Positions 1 through 12,383 are shown, numbered from the stretch's first letter. The stretch is 64,000 bases of DNA from Druceiella hillmani (GCA_039881145.1 JAYKKI010000007.1:38144501-38208500); one strand, 5' to 3'. Program-made: numbers and translations. The notes: generated from the letters alone by a model not told the origin.

Positions 1-740
1 TTTAAAATTTTTATTTGTTTTTTTTGTAAGCCGATGCCAAATCTAGATAAAATGAACAGGTTAAAATGATAACTAGCTGATTTGATTAATTTCTTTTTTG
101 TTCTGTTTATTTTTGTATTGACTTATCTCCAAACAAAAAAATCAACTACTAAGTGTTAGTAGATTTCGTGCCACGACGGTTCTCTTCTTAACTAGATTAT
201 ATATAAAAAATTAAACTTGTAAGGGTATGCAGTAATTCTATTATGTTTATTACCTGTTGTATTGTTTTTTTTAATATTCATTTGTTGTCTAGTATGCCTT
301 TTACAGACGTATCAATATTGCAAATTTCTGGAAAATTATAAGACCTAAGATATTCGTTATAGTTTCTTTGGCATATATGATACATATTTTTGAAGGTATA
401 TCAGTTAAAATTCTGAAAAAATACTTCCGAGTTTCTTATAACTAACACTTAACTTTTAATTATCATATAAATATTTTAGAGCAGTTATTAGCAAAATATA
501 TTTTATGTGTCTAATTTCAAGTTACTACGTCTAATGGTTTCTGAGAAAACCCGTAAAAGATAAATAAACACGCGAATGATCCTATGAGAGTTTCGTTTTT
601 CCTTTGGGGATATATATTCTCAAAAACTAATATTAACACTGTTAATCGTTAATATGGCATTTAGTTAAGGGTAAATAATTCTGATTTTTAACGTTGCAGT
701 TGTTTTTGAAGCCGGTTTAAATTTTTCTAATTCAATCTGT

Positions 741-742
<2 letters not shown>
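1..742. other. AT-rich non-coding stretch
   Basis: AT-rich sequence dense in stops in all frames. I see no gene, RNA gene or recognisable element. Confidence 0.6.

Positions 743-785
<43 letters not shown>
743..785. repeat. (TA)n microsatellite
   Basis: Uninterrupted TA dinucleotide tract of about 43 bases. Confidence 0.97.
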
Positions 786-788
<3 letters not shown>

Positions 789-2976
789 TGGATTGGGAGT
801 AAATTACAGAAAATTGTAGATAACCTACTAAACACATTCTTATTATAATTATAAAAGATAAAAGAAGAGGATCGTTTCCAAAACTATAGATAGTTTAACT
901 TCCAAAAAATATCAATGTTTGATACGTTCAGCAACGAAAATGTATGTTTTCACGCAAGGTGTACACGAATAACTATTTACGATCTGTTATTGTGTTACGT
1001 ATATATAGGGGATAATAAAATGGAAGGATTATAAAATTTTAGTCAAGTTGTAAAGCTTTGTGCTACATAAAGGTTCTTCTAACGCAATTTTATTTATGTA
1101 GCATAAAGGTACGTGTAAAAAGGCAGAAGTATTTTAAACTATACTTGTTTCGTATTTACTTTTTTAAGTTTAGAATCTCAGCATAACAAAATTAGACGTC
1201 TTTGTGTACACACTATGTTTTTGGAATAATTTTTATGCACTTCAAATATTGTTTTTATAACTATCTTTATTTTTGCAGACACAGAAAATTTTATAAAAAT
1301 CTAATCAACATCCGAAGTTAACGTGAATTTGAAAACAATAAATGTTGGAGCATCCACTTGTAAAATAAGCCATGAAATCATATGTGAAAGTCATGAAATC
1401 ATCTAATGTAAAGTTTTTGGGCAAAAATATGAATGTATTATAGCAATAAAATTTTAAAAATAACTTTACGATTGCTAGAAAATGTTAATGACAAAATAGA
1501 TAACGTTTTAATTACCTAATAAACGTTTAAATTACCTAATAGTAAAGGATAAATTAATATTGGATATACATTATTAAAATATTGGAGAAATTAAATCATT
1601 GAAAAATTCCTAGATATTACAGAATAATCGGAATACAACATAAAGGATAATCGGGGTGTATACAGTCATATTAACAGATTAGTGTAATTTATCAATGCAA
1701 AATTATATAAAATTGATAAACAACATATCATCTGACAGTTTGAGCCTGCTTTATAATATTTCTTACATAATATTGATTACTATATTAATTTCTCTTCACC
1801 ATTTTCAATTTCAAAGGTATAATGTGGAGATATTCAAAATCCATATTCTTGACCCAGCCAATATCCTCAAACTGATTAGCTTAGAAGAAAATCCGATATG
1901 TCACTAATGACGGATTCAAGTGCCAGGCACAAAAACGCTGATAATTGTAAAGCCGACATCGGACTTGAGACTCGTTTATTCTGTGAATAGACTCGGTCGT
2001 AGCGAACAAGAGAAATGAAAATTGGCTCGTGAACCGTTTACGAAGGCTTTTCACTTGACATCGACCCCTCTGAGGTAGACGTCAAGCGAAATCTGCCAAT
2101 TGTGCAGATGCTCTTATTAAGAAAAGCGTTATAAGATTTGCGTTTTTTTTTACTGAAATCAGTATGTTATATGCTAATTCGTACTCGAAAAGTCATAATA
2201 TTATCATGTTTTATAGTAACCTATTAACTTGTCTCTATTTATCAATATTAGGACTTTCTTTTGAATAATGAAGACACTATCACGTTTATAATAATTATGC
2301 TGGACAATGGAGTAAAAAAATATGTTGTGTATTTTGGTCATCATCAATTAATTACAAATCTAAATAAATATTTTCAGTATTAAAAGAATCAAATATATTT
2401 TAGGCGTATGTTTTGGATCTCTTTTTCATTTTATTTATTTATATCAAATTCACGTTAAAATCATGCACTCAATGTTTCCTTTACAAACAAGGGTTTATTT
2501 TGGATTATTTTTATGGTTACTACAAGAATAATGCTTCTATCGTGGTCAGAATTAAAAATACAACCTACGACATTTGAATTGAATGCGAATTACTGAAAAA
2601 ATAACATTACCGCTTACTCATTTCCAATAATCGGTGCGCTTACATACAAATAAGATGGTAGTAATTATAGGTATTTTACTACGAATGTTCAGTTTATGTA
2701 TTCTTTTGTATCATCTGTATTAAATAGCTAATGTTTGAGTCACCCAGGTGCATTCATATAAATTATTTCATTTAACTACATATTTAATTTCGTTTTAATT
2801 ACATATCATTTTATTACAAGGTATAAAAAGGCTGAATGGCGCTCGACCAATGATAATGAGTCCAGGGTTTCGAGTGCTTTAAATCAAAGATAATAGGTTT
2901 AATTTGGAATAAGGTGCAAACTCTTCCAGTATTTCAAATAATTTTTGTAGACATTTATAGACATAAATGCCTAATT
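786..2976. other. Non-coding stretch with a small GC-richer patch
   Basis: Mostly AT-rich, without a supportable gene. A GC-richer patch at about 1,905-2,115 stands out from its surroundings and contains an imperfect stem built on CTTGAC and GTCAAG near 2,055-2,092; it may be a transposon scrap. The 70-codon open frame ending at 1,907 has no recognisable features and is taken as chance. Confidence 0.5.
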
Positions 2977-3000
2977 TATTCTGGTGGAAAAATAGTAACT

Positions 3001-3094
3001 TGTTGTTGTGTGTGTGTGTTTAACGTACGAACCCCACTTTTATTCTGGTGGAAAAAAGTGGGGTTCGTACGTTAAACACACACACACAACAAAC
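3001..3094. repeat. Near-perfect long hairpin
   Basis: Two arms of about 40 bases (3,001-3,040 and 3,053-3,094), containing a GT/CA run and the block AACGTACGAACCCCACTT, are inverted copies around a 12-base loop. The loop and the sequence just upstream (from about 2,977) share TATTCTGGTGGAAAAA, so the palindrome is combined with a short direct duplication. Confidence 0.9.
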
Positions 3095-4775
3095 AGGAGT
3101 TTTAATATCCAAACCTGAACTCCTGTTGAATTATCAAGTGCTTCATTCACAGGAAGTTCCTCCCGTATATATGAAAAACTGAAATTGTATCATGGGCAAC
3201 AGCAAATAAACTCGTCAAACGTGTTGGACTGAATTTTGCTAGTGCATCCTGATTATCATTTTTTTTAGAATTCTAAGCACTCATTGACAGAATAATCAAT
3301 AACATGAAAGATCTCCAAAAACGAACTTGTCTTTTTTTTAACCACATTAAAGAGATTTCATTTAAATATTATTATTGCCTACTAGACGACAAGTATATAA
3401 TTATTCGTATACGTAAATCATCTAGTTTAAAAATTTTGAAATTGATTATGTAATCATACTTCCATTCTGAATTTAAAATTTGGCAATGTATGACGTTTCA
3501 TAAAATGTCATAATGATAGATAAACTTTGGTTGATCCATGGAAAAAACGTGAAATAAAAACGTAGCGTTTGTTCTTAGTTAATTTGTGCAATATTTAATT
3601 CAAAATAAACTAAGAGAGACATGAGCTTAATTCGATAAATTCACTTTCTCTCATAAAATCCTTTTAAGTCATTGTTTGAATTTAAACACATTTTATTTCA
3701 TAACATTTATAATGTTTGTATTGGAAAATTAATTTCTTCATGCGTACATAATAATTGAAATAAAAACTCCTGTCCATGTCCCCATGTCCTAAAGTTACCA
3801 CAGTAAAGCAAAATACACTTTTGTATACATTATAAATACAATAACTTTCACTTATCGAGCTCCCAGTTCTATAGCCACTTAAAAAAGCAAAGGCGCGTTA
3901 AGAAAATACGTATAGACAAAAATCATGAGATAATTTACTTGAAAATACTAACAAGTTTTGTGACATGAAATGTTACTTAAGTTGGGAACGTCATTTTTGT
4001 TATCGTATACATTATATAAAGAAAATTTATAACTTCTAAAGAAAAGAATATATTTAGACTAAATATAGAAAATACATTCTATCTACATGTCCAAGATTAT
4101 ATGTTAAGGAAAATAATAATATCTTCTTCGTTTATAGTCTAAATTTTTTTAGGTAACTATTTCATTTCATCATTTTACTTGACCAATACGATATTTCCAA
4201 ATCAATTTGTCTATAGGATTGAAAATCTAGAAGGCTATGGTAAATTGTTTGGCAAAATAATTGCCGTATAGAGCAACAGGCCAAAAATATTACCGTAAGC
4301 CGATTAAACCTCTATAAATTAACTAATGAATTGACGAAAACAATTCATATAGAAACATTTTTAAACCACATGACGTACCACCACCATATACACACATTTA
4401 TTTGTTATTAACTCAACGTGAACTCCACGTGGACTCAATTGTCAATTTCTTTAAAAAAACATAACGTTATACATTGTGAATACCCAATCAGAATCTTTAA
4501 ATCCCTTCGGTCATATTCAACGGTTCTGATTGATTCATTTGCAATATTTAAAGAATGAATAATCATTTAGATATTTTAATCCATATTTCGCAGTTTTTTT
4601 AATGGTCCGATCAAATAAAAAAATTAATTGTGTACGAAAAATGTTCATCAATTATTTTTATTACAATCGTCATTAAAATTTGTAGTAAATCATCTTCTAT
4701 AGGTATAGGTTTATTCTTGAGATACTTCTCGAAAGTTTTATTACCAGCAGTATTATTTGATTAGGCACTTTGATT
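3095..4775. other. AT-rich non-coding stretch
   Basis: No coding frame, RNA gene or repeat that I can support. Imperfect outward continuation of the adjoining foldback element may exist at about 4,715-4,775 but is too weak to claim. Confidence 0.5.
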
Positions 4776-6192
4776 ACTTTTTAAAATTTTATATTTAGCT
4801 CTTAATATTTATGTCTTAAACACAGATTTTGAAAAATATTAGAGCCGAATTATGACTTTCTGCATATTAATACTTCGAAGATACTGACAGGTAATAAAAT
4901 GGGTCTGAAAATAGTAACTCGAATGGTCCACGAAATTATTATTTTGTAATGAAAAAAATAAAGTTATTTATAAGACGTGCGATATATATAATCAACTTAA
5001 TTCAGAATAACTAGTAGATGCGCAATATACTACACCATTGTAACGTAGCAGAAACTAATGATTTTATTAATAAAGATATGTGTGATTGACAATTTCCGCG
5101 TAGTCGTAAAAGGTGCTAAAAGAATCGAAACTACAGCATTTATTTTCAAACGAAATACAGATGAAGCACTATTTATTTGATCACTGTTATTATTATACTG
5201 AAAACATTAAAAATTACTTACGTAATCAAATTTACACAATATCGACACATTATTTTAAAAATGGCACATGAGGAAAAATTCTTGTCTGTGTATAATATAT
5301 AAAATATTATTTCATTTTTCAATTTTAAATTTACGTAATATGAATTTGTTATGTAGATCCTGGGTCCAAAATAAAAAAATTGTACTTAAAATAAATTAAA
5401 ATTATGTTTCGAGGGGTCTCCCAAAATATGTAAATATTTTCTAATTGTTTACGTACAATGTAACACACTGGTACTATAGAACGATTTTACGCCAAGTATT
5501 TCAACATTATTAATACTTAGAGATAAATATACGCTTTGCGATGGCTGAGAACATAACGAAAATTAAAACAAACTGGGCTTATTTTAAAGGCACTCCACTA
5601 TTTACTCTGATTCAGGTTGATTTGTAACTCTATCCATTGCTAGTCTCACAATCGATGCGTTTGACTTGTATTATACATCCATATTTATTTTGATTGAGGT
5701 TTAGGTGAAACTCGATACATGACATGTCTCACAATCGATGGGTTTCACTTTTATTTAGCATTCGTACAGCGAGTCCATTTTCTGGTCCGTTACAATGGTA
5801 TAGTGTGTATATTGTACATCCGTATTTATTCTGTTTGAGGTTGAGGCTTTATACATCGCAAGTCTCACATCGATGTGTTTCACTTGTATTTAGCATTCGT
5901 ACAGCGAGTTTATCTTCTGCTACGTTACAATGGTGTAGTATATTGCGCATCTACTAGTTATTCTGAATTAAGTTGATTATATATGTCGCACGTCTTATAA
6001 ATAACTTTATTTTTTTCATTACAAAATAATAATTTCGTGAACCATTCGAGATACTATTTTCAGACCCATTTTATTACCTGTCAGTATCTTCGAAGTATTA
6101 ATATGCAGAAAGTCATAATTCGGCTCTAATATGTTTCAAAATCTGTGTTTAAGACATAAATATTAAGAGCTAAATATAAAATTTTAAAAAGT
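4776..6192. mobile_element. Foldback element with 278-bp inverted arms
   Basis: The arm at 4,776-5,053 recurs as its reverse complement at 5,915-6,192. Both are 278 bases and differ at only a few positions that I could find (for example GTAACTCG versus GTATCTCG). The outer edges begin ACTTTTTAAAATT on both sides. The 861-base middle has no open frame for a transposase, so the element is non-autonomous. A tandem unit of roughly 135 bases fills the right half of the middle and runs into the right arm, an arrangement like FB/Galileo-type foldback transposons. No clear target-site duplication was seen. High arm identity against decayed surroundings suggests a fairly recent insertion or arm homogenisation. 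Confidence 0.85.
5591..5960 (+). repeat. ~135-bp subterminal tandem repeat
   Basis: Successive units share a CATCC.TATTTATT start (5,676; 5,817; a diverged third at 5,948) and internal blocks TCTCACA.TCGATG.GTTT and TAGCATTCGTACAGCGAG. Spacing is 141 then 131 bases, with an incomplete unit upstream from about 5,591. The last unit extends into the right inverted arm. The open frame at 5,724-5,957 is only a translation of these units. Confidence 0.8.
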
Positions 6193-6719
6193 TGTAAATA
6201 ATAAAACGAAAGTATTTTTAAAAAATATTCCATATTTTTCCAGGCAGAACATTTTGTAGTCGAAAACAACTTCAATATTTCAAAACAGTAGTAATAAAGG
6301 AAATATCATATATTCTTAAATGTTTAAATTTTTATGTGCATAGGTGGTACGAAACCTTAGTAGGCGTGTTCCACTCATATTTAACAGGTTTATTTACTTT
6401 AATTTCGTTTAAATTATTCTTTATGCCCAAAAGATCCCGTTGGGTATGCCATAAACTGTCTATATTTAACTACCAGTAATTAAACTAAATATTTTTTATG
6501 AAAGTAACTTTATGAATCTATGAATCATTACATCCGTTATCATTGCTCAATATTTTTTGATCATGTTTTATAAGATTCCGAAAAATTTCATGGTAGATTT
6601 CATTTCTTTTTTTACTTATTAGGACTAAACTCAAATGCTTAAAAATAGTGATTTAGGCCTAACTCGTTTTGTTCCCTTTATTCGCCTAAAAGACATTCAA
6701 TTAATTATTTTTATTGGTC
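6193..6719. other. Non-coding gap before the tandem array
   Basis: AT-rich DNA; nothing supportable. Confidence 0.5.
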
Positions 6720-8330
6720 TTTGATATGAACCTCTATCAAATAGCACCAACTTCTTTGCCTTGGTCTACCTTATGTAAAATAATATATTACCAGACTAAA
6801 TATAACTTTAATCTCGCTCCTCGTCTATAAATATAGGCAACTGTGCAACTGCTAATTCCGATGCAGGGACAAATTTTCAAGCTAGTATAATGGCACACTC
6901 AGTATTTTTTTCAGTCGTTACTTTACGTAATTTATTTTTTAAGGTTACTCTATTCACAATCGATGGCGCGATCCGTTCCTCTTGTCCGCAGTCTATTTGT
7001 TAGATCTATGCGTTTCGGATTCCGTATCTAATACCAACTTTTCGATCGACATTTTGGCAATATTTACATTATATTCACAGAGAAAGAACACAAATATGCT
7101 TAGTAGATTACGTTTATCCTAACCGATAGGTGAAAGTCGAAATGAAGTATAAGGAGACGTAGTTTATAATACATGACGCTAATTGTAATTCGTAAGATTA
7201 AACGCTGAATGAAACTTTCATCCCATAATAAATGTACTTCAGTATTTTACATATAAAAAGAAATTCATTTGGTGTTTCTTCCAAGAGAATGTATGTAGTT
7301 CCATGTACATAAAACTAAACGACCAGGTTAGTTTCCTTTTGGTACTTTTGCAAGTATTTTTAGGTTTCCTTATTTAAACAAGGAACCTTTATAATTTCGT
7401 CATGTTTTAAAGTTACGTGAAGGAATTGCAAGTACATACTTAACATAAACATATGAAAAGTAACGCGTAATTTCTTTCCCTAAATTTTCAGATAACATCA
7501 TATACAGTTTATTAAACAGTGAGAATGAAAAAACAAATTAGCCTCCTCCATTGGTATCATTAGAAATATTTTTTTAAAATTTAACTTTAGGATCTATTTA
7601 TCAGCTTTCGTTTTTAACTCCATTTCCAAAAAATTAATCTTCAGAATGTTTTGCAAGGTGTGTTCCCTACGCTTGCTAAACGAGATGATTAAACATCTAA
7701 AAATAATCCCGAAAATAGGTTTTAATATCTGATATTTTCCAATGAAATTATTTTCAGCAATTCAAATACTCTGTTAATTTATGAACTATCAAGATCTATT
7801 CGGCCACTGAGCTCGCTAGTGCATTTAGTGAAATTAATATGAATGATTTAAAAATGTTTTGCAAAATTTCATTTAAAAAAAAATAGATTGTCGGGGTTCT
7901 AGAATCTTTATTTAGTTACCGTAGACATTCATATGGATATAGGAGCACGAAAAAAAACTTATAACATCGAAATTTATGAATTGACTTAATCTCAATTAAT
8001 ATGTAATCCAACATACACTTAACCAGTTTTCATCTGGTAATATTTGAGACCTGTGTCTATAATCACCTCAAAGGTCCACATTAAGAAAATATTTAGCAAG
8101 TAAGCAAGCCATCATGAAAAAGGTCGCATTAAGACACACGCAAGAGAAAATATCATCAAAGCACACATATTGATGCTGAAAAATCCATGTTCCAATTTTT
8201 AAGGAATTTGGGCTAAAAATCTTTAGTAACAAAATGTAAAGGATAATGAACGTTAATAATATTGAGATTTTATTCACATATTCCATGCACTTGATCTTAT
8301 TTAAATATAAATCCAGACCAAATCTATTTT
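6720..8330. repeat. Array block M1, unit U0
   Basis: Same block as at 31,060-32,400 and 51,870-52,800. Shared landmarks in order: GTAACTGCTAAT..CGATGCAGG (6,847 region), TCCAAGAGA.TGTA.GTA.TTCCATGTA (7,285 region), TTTGCAAGTATTTTT, and TTTTCATCTGGTAATATTTGAGACC (8,027 region). Divergence is large, with many indels. The minus strand at 8,068-8,286 is open for 72 codons and strongly hydrophobic; the U3 copy is broken but keeps HQ.VC.D..SC..LNAT, which hints at a decayed membrane-protein exon. No family is recognised. Confidence 0.7.
8068..8286 (-). pseudogene. Hydrophobic exon-like fragment, unrecognised
   Basis: A 72-codon minus-strand open frame with a hydrophobic run near its start (ISILLTFIILYILLLKIF) and the block FQHQYVCFDDIFSCVCLNAT. 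The paralogous stretch near 52,600-52,800 preserves part of that block (WHQHVCYDNMISC and LNAT) across stops and a frameshift. Similarity at the amino-acid level between diverged copies is weak evidence for past coding. A multi-pass receptor exon is one possibility (inference only); chance in AT-rich DNA is the other. Confidence 0.25.
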
Positions 8331-8539
8331 GCCAAATGTGAGTATAATCGTATTATAAATTATATTTGTTCTATGTACATCTACTCAAAAAAATACTAAT
8401 GTAACAAGGGAAGTCTTCAAAAACATGACATAATCTCTATTCTAAAATTATTTCAGATTTTGTAAATACTCAATCAATATTAGAACTTGCGATATAAAGA
8501 ATAATTAATAAACATTTTAGCGGTAAATAGGGAAGTAGA

Positions 8540-9366
8540 GTAAGATCAGTTGTAGGTTGAGATATTTTGGCTCCATTAGCGATGAATAAATACTCGATTC
8601 CCCATTCTGAGAGAAAATATTATACATATCTCAAAATCTGGGAGATATCTAATCGAAGTAGACAAAAATATCACTGTTATAGAATTTGCATTCCTTACTT
8701 TAATAATATTAACTTTTTTATTATTTATTGAATCTAGAATAGAGTCCAGATATGTTAATAACAGGCAGAGACCTAATCTCATTAATTTTACGTGTTGAAT
8801 ATTTATGTCTCATCTCTGTTTATATCTTAGTCATTTATATGTAGTTATTCAGTATCTCTCTTAAATTAAAAGTCATGAAATAAATATTTTCCAAATGTCA
8901 TCGTTAAAGTTATTTCATCTAAACTAATAATTTATTACCATACACAGATATTATATTATTGTACGCGTATGACGATTTAATGAGAATAATACTTGTAACT
9001 GAGTGAGAAGATAACCTATTAATAAATAAATGTTCTCTAGAATTAAACCCAAGCAATTAACAATCTTTTAGTGTTACATTTTGTACTTTACTAAAGCAAG
9101 AAAAATGTTAAGAAATATTTGTCTTTTGACGTTGACATCCTATTGTATCGTAAATTATTAACGCATCATAAAATTCTCTTATCGTGAAATAAAACCTTGT
9201 CTTTTATTACAGCTTCTAAAATTAGCTTTTCTCTGTTTAAATAAATTTTATTGTAGCGTTTATTGTAACTTAAATCTCAGCTTAGTCATTTGATATTGCA
9301 AAAAAGACAAGTGGAATGCTTTACAAAGAAATAAACATATTTGCATGATTTCATAGTTCATATAAA

Positions 9367-9369
<3 letters not shown>
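8540..9369. repeat. Array blocks M2 and M3, unit U0
   Basis: M2 (8,540-8,800) matches 18,986-19,350, 35,100-35,450 and 52,800-53,000 through GAGATATTTTGG / ATATCTCAAC and the block around GAATA.AGTC.AGA. M3 (9,040-9,300) matches 21,770-22,000 and 36,660-36,840 through AAAATGTTAAGAAATAT, TTAACGCATCATAAAATTC and GCTTCTAAAATT. The 68-codon minus-strand frame at 8,576-8,782 is not preserved in the other copies and is rejected as a gene. Confidence 0.65.
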
Positions 9370-9436
<67 letters not shown>

Positions 9437-9447
9437 GTATATATATC
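9370..9447. repeat. (TA)n microsatellite
   Basis: TA tract with a few ACAT/TGTA interruptions near its right end. It occupies the same position relative to its left flank as the tract at 23,656. Confidence 0.97.
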
Positions 9448-9679
9448 AGCCAAAAGCAACCAATTTAAGAGATAACTAAAAGTCATTTCAAAACAGTGTA
9501 TTTAATTCTTATTTTTGTGTTCCGAATGAATACCATTTTATTGCCTGTTATTGTTTTTGTATAATAAATTGTTTTGTAATAAATTTATTGAAGTTTACTC
9601 CTTGAGAATCGATTTTCATATATAGCGCCTAATATGAAGTTTTATGAGGAGTAAAATTAGCAATTCAGAATGTTAAAAA

Positions 9680-10110
9680 AGTGTAACAGTTTGCAAGTAT
9701 GTATGTAGGAGGTAATCTCCGAAACTACTCATCCGATTTCCAAAATTATTTCACTAATTTTGAGAAAAAAAACTTAAAATAGATATACGTTGCATATTAT
9801 TTTATAAAAAAAAATTATAAAGAATTTAAATTTTGTAAGTTTGGATGTAAGAGGTAATCTCCGAAACTACTCATACGATTTCAAAAATTCTTTCAACAGT
9901 ATTTAGAAAGGGCCCTCAGGATAGACATAGGTTGTATGTTATATCGTTAAACATAATTTTCATGTATTATAAAAAAGTTAAATTTTATAAGTTTGGATGT
10001 AGTGGATGTTTGGAGGTAATCTCCAAAACTACTCATCCGATTTCAAAAATTATTTCACCAATATTTAGATAAGACCTCTTATTGTTTATTATCCTTCTAA
10101 AAAATCATGG
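9680..10110 (+). mobile_element. Three-unit array, Helitron-like interior
   Basis: Three units share GGAGGTAATCTCCGAAACTA followed by CTCATCCGATTTC at 9,708, 9,850 and 10,012 (spacing 142 and 162). Units also share TTTGTAAGTTTGGATGTA and a segment like GGATAGACATAGGTTGTATG. Arrays of this wording are common inside insect Helitron-type elements (family knowledge, from memory). I could not find convincing TC or CTRR ends, so the element borders are open. It lies in U0 where U1 and U2 have no counterpart, so it is probably an insertion. Confidence 0.6.
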
Positions 10111-10329
10111 CCAGTTTTGAGACGCAAGTCAACAAAAAACAGCAGAGCGAATGCGTTTCTTATGAACGCTGCCTTAACGGTAAGAGAGATATTGATAGAT
10201 TATATTAATATTTATATGCAGTGTTACCTACTTTATATATTACAAGACAATCGTAATTATGGAATAAAATCCATTGTCGCATCGAAGCTGATACGCACAA
10301 TTTTTTTTTAAGTTTAATACTTTTGTTTA

Positions 10330-11100
10330 TAATAAATTTATTTAGCGTGACTATTTTATGTATTATCTTTGTTGTCGTTGTATGCCATATGGAGTAATAA
10401 TAAATTAATGAAATAATCTATATCAAATAAACTATCCGACAATTTTAACTCATTTTAAATTCTGGAGCTCTGAATGCAGCTTGTGTTATAGAAAATATAG
10501 TAAGTTTTTCTGAGAATAGAATTATTTTTTTGGTTATAAAAAAATCACTCATTTTGAGGTAAAAGCACGCAAAGTATTGGAAATTTACACAAGTGGATAA
10601 AATTGTCTTGTAAATAATCGTTTCAATTTATTAAGAATTGCACCATGATTTTTCTGCTGAAAAATTCATGGATCATAGCTGATAAATAATTTACAAAATT
10701 AATTAATTGAAATAAACTTTGTCACTTATAATAATATTGTAATCAATACCTGCCCCTAAACCCGAATAAAATTAATTAAATTTTGAATTCAACCACATTT
10801 CCTGAGATAATTACGAAATTTTTGCAGAAACAAAAGAAGCTACTCCGAATTTTTGTCGATTACTATAATATGTTAATTGTAATGAATCTCAGAGAAAAAA
10901 ATTATATATTGTTTTAAATATTCAAACTATCAACTTATGATTGTATCTGTACGACTCTAGCAATTCTTAAACACAACCTAAAATTCATGCTAAATATTTA
11001 TGGACAACCTATTAAAAAATAATATGATATCATTTAAAATGTTGCATGTTCAATGTAATTGCCATTTATGTATGCGAGATGACCACTTCCATTTCAAATA
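10330..11100. repeat. Array block M4, unit U0
   Basis: Matches 22,690-23,500 and, more weakly, 37,500-37,620. Landmarks: TTGTTGTCGTTGTATGCCATAT, GTAATAATAAATTAATGAAA, AGCTGATAAATAATTTACA, and TATGCGAGATGACCACTTCCATT near 11,070. No coding frame is shared. Confidence 0.6.
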
Positions 11101-11118
11101 TTGGCATGCAATATATAT

Positions 11119-11168
11119 TTGACTGTTATATTTTTTCTAACTTTGGTTAGAAAAAATATAACAGTCAA
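11119..11168. repeat. Perfect 23-bp palindrome, 4-base loop
   Basis: Arms 11,119-11,141 and 11,146-11,168 are exact reverse complements around TTTG. The arm carries a T-run in one copy and an A-run in the other. Confidence 0.95.
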
Positions 11169-11217
11169 TTATAATCAATTGAAATTTTAAAATGCCCGTT
11201 TTTAAAGTTAACTAATA

Positions 11218-11273
<56 letters not shown>

Positions 11274-11281
11274 CACACACA
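11218..11281. repeat. (TA)n then (CA)n microsatellite
   Basis: About 48 bases of TA followed by about 15 bases of CA. The right flank is homologous to the right flank of the tract at 23,656-23,714. Confidence 0.97.
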
Positions 11282-11420
11282 AACATATAAAGCTCATGGA
11301 ATATATAATAAAGAAATAAAAATGTTATTTGAAGACAGCCCATGTGTTAAATTAAGACTTTGATTCCGCCGTACCTTAATATTTATATCAAGGGAATCTT
11401 TGACCAGAAAACCAAGCGAA
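11282..11420. repeat. End of array block M4, unit U0
   Basis: GACAGCCCATG.GTTAAATTAAG followed by TTGATTCCGCCGT.CTTAATATTT matches 23,766-23,830 and, weakly, 37,670-37,720. Confidence 0.6.
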
Positions 11421-11528
11421 TATAACTCAAGAGTTTTTAAATATCAAATTTCGATACAAAAAAATTACAAAAGTAATATAAATTATTATTTTTAAAATTA
11501 AATTTTTAGAAAGGAAGTGTGTAAAAAA

Positions 11529-11766
11529 AAGATGTATTCCGACTTAACGGAAACACTAGGAAAATCTGCTACTTCAATTTTCACTGATGATCAAAAGAAG
11601 AGCAAAATAGATATTTTAGAGTGTTGCATAGAAACCTACTAAATTAATCTAAAAAAATTGACACAATTTTATTCTATGTATACAAAACTCCGTTACTCTA
11701 ATTGTGAAACGATACAGCAATTGACTGTTTTAAAAAGATCTTCTATACTGCCGTTCAATAAATTAT
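11529..11766 (+). pseudogene. Exon-like fragment, inverted copy of 24,899-25,118
   Basis: The forward strand reads MYSDLTETLGKSATSIFT then DDQKKSK, with later stops. The minus strand at 24,899-25,118 reads KIYPGVVETLWKYSLPFFT then EDQKNQY. The shared ETL.K and FT[DE]DQK pattern in matching frames suggests the DNA once coded for protein. The homology continues past the frame as reverse complement to about 11,820 (CAAGCTCGGG, GCCGGGGCGAGG), so this segment of U0 is inverted relative to U1. The family is unrecognised. Confidence 0.35.
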
Positions 11767-11829
11767 GAGACAAGCTCGGGATGGGAGTGCCGGGGCGAGG
11801 AAAAGATATGGTGCTCCTTAGACGAGACG

Positions 11830-12344
11830 TAGAATGTAAGGAAAATTAATTTCTCGTCGAGTAGTTTTATAAATGACTTTATTTTTTTATATTTCTGACA
11901 CTAAATCACGGTGCATAATACATAAAAGGAAGCAACTTTTACTTGTTTATATGGCATGACACAAGAAAGTATATTACGGATGACAATCAAATACAAAGGT
12001 TTTTCACCAAGGCAATATATCAGCTACTAAGTTCTTTATGAGTCTCTTAGTGAATTTTAGCTTTTTCTTTTGCTAAAGAAAAGTCTTAGATTAAAAAATA
12101 TTGAAGACCAATTTAAAGTATTGAGTGTCGATGATTTTTTTTAAAGGATTGATAAAAACATATTTTTTCGTTTAAATTTATTAGGTAGAAAAATAAATTT
12201 CGTATTCGGCCACATGTCTATGGAATTTTATTTAGTAACTTTTATTACTTTTGGGTCGCTCATTGTATAATGAAATTTTGTATTTTTTTGTTTGTGACAA
12301 TCTTTAAACGCACTTATGATAACACAATATATGCAAAGATGACA
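11830..12344. other. Non-coding stretch
   Basis: AT-rich; nothing supportable. Confidence 0.5.
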
Positions 12345-12383
12345 AAGAGAGAGACAGAAAGAGAGAGAGAGAGAGACAGAGAG
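12345..12383. repeat. (GA)n microsatellite
   Basis: GA-rich run with CAGA interruptions. Confidence 0.93.

Noticed and set aside
5724..5957. 77-codon forward frame with two similar halves
   Set aside because: It is a translation of the ~135-bp units of the foldback element; no other unit or arm preserves the frame.
6840..6890. Forward-strand peptide NCATANSDAGTNF, similar in all three M1 copies
   Set aside because: The open stretch is short and flanked by stops in each copy; DNA conservation alone explains the similarity.
9838..10311. Small frame at 10,117-10,311 as a Helitron protein remnant
   Set aside because: No Rep or helicase motif is visible; the neighbourhood is only a Helitron-like array by wording.
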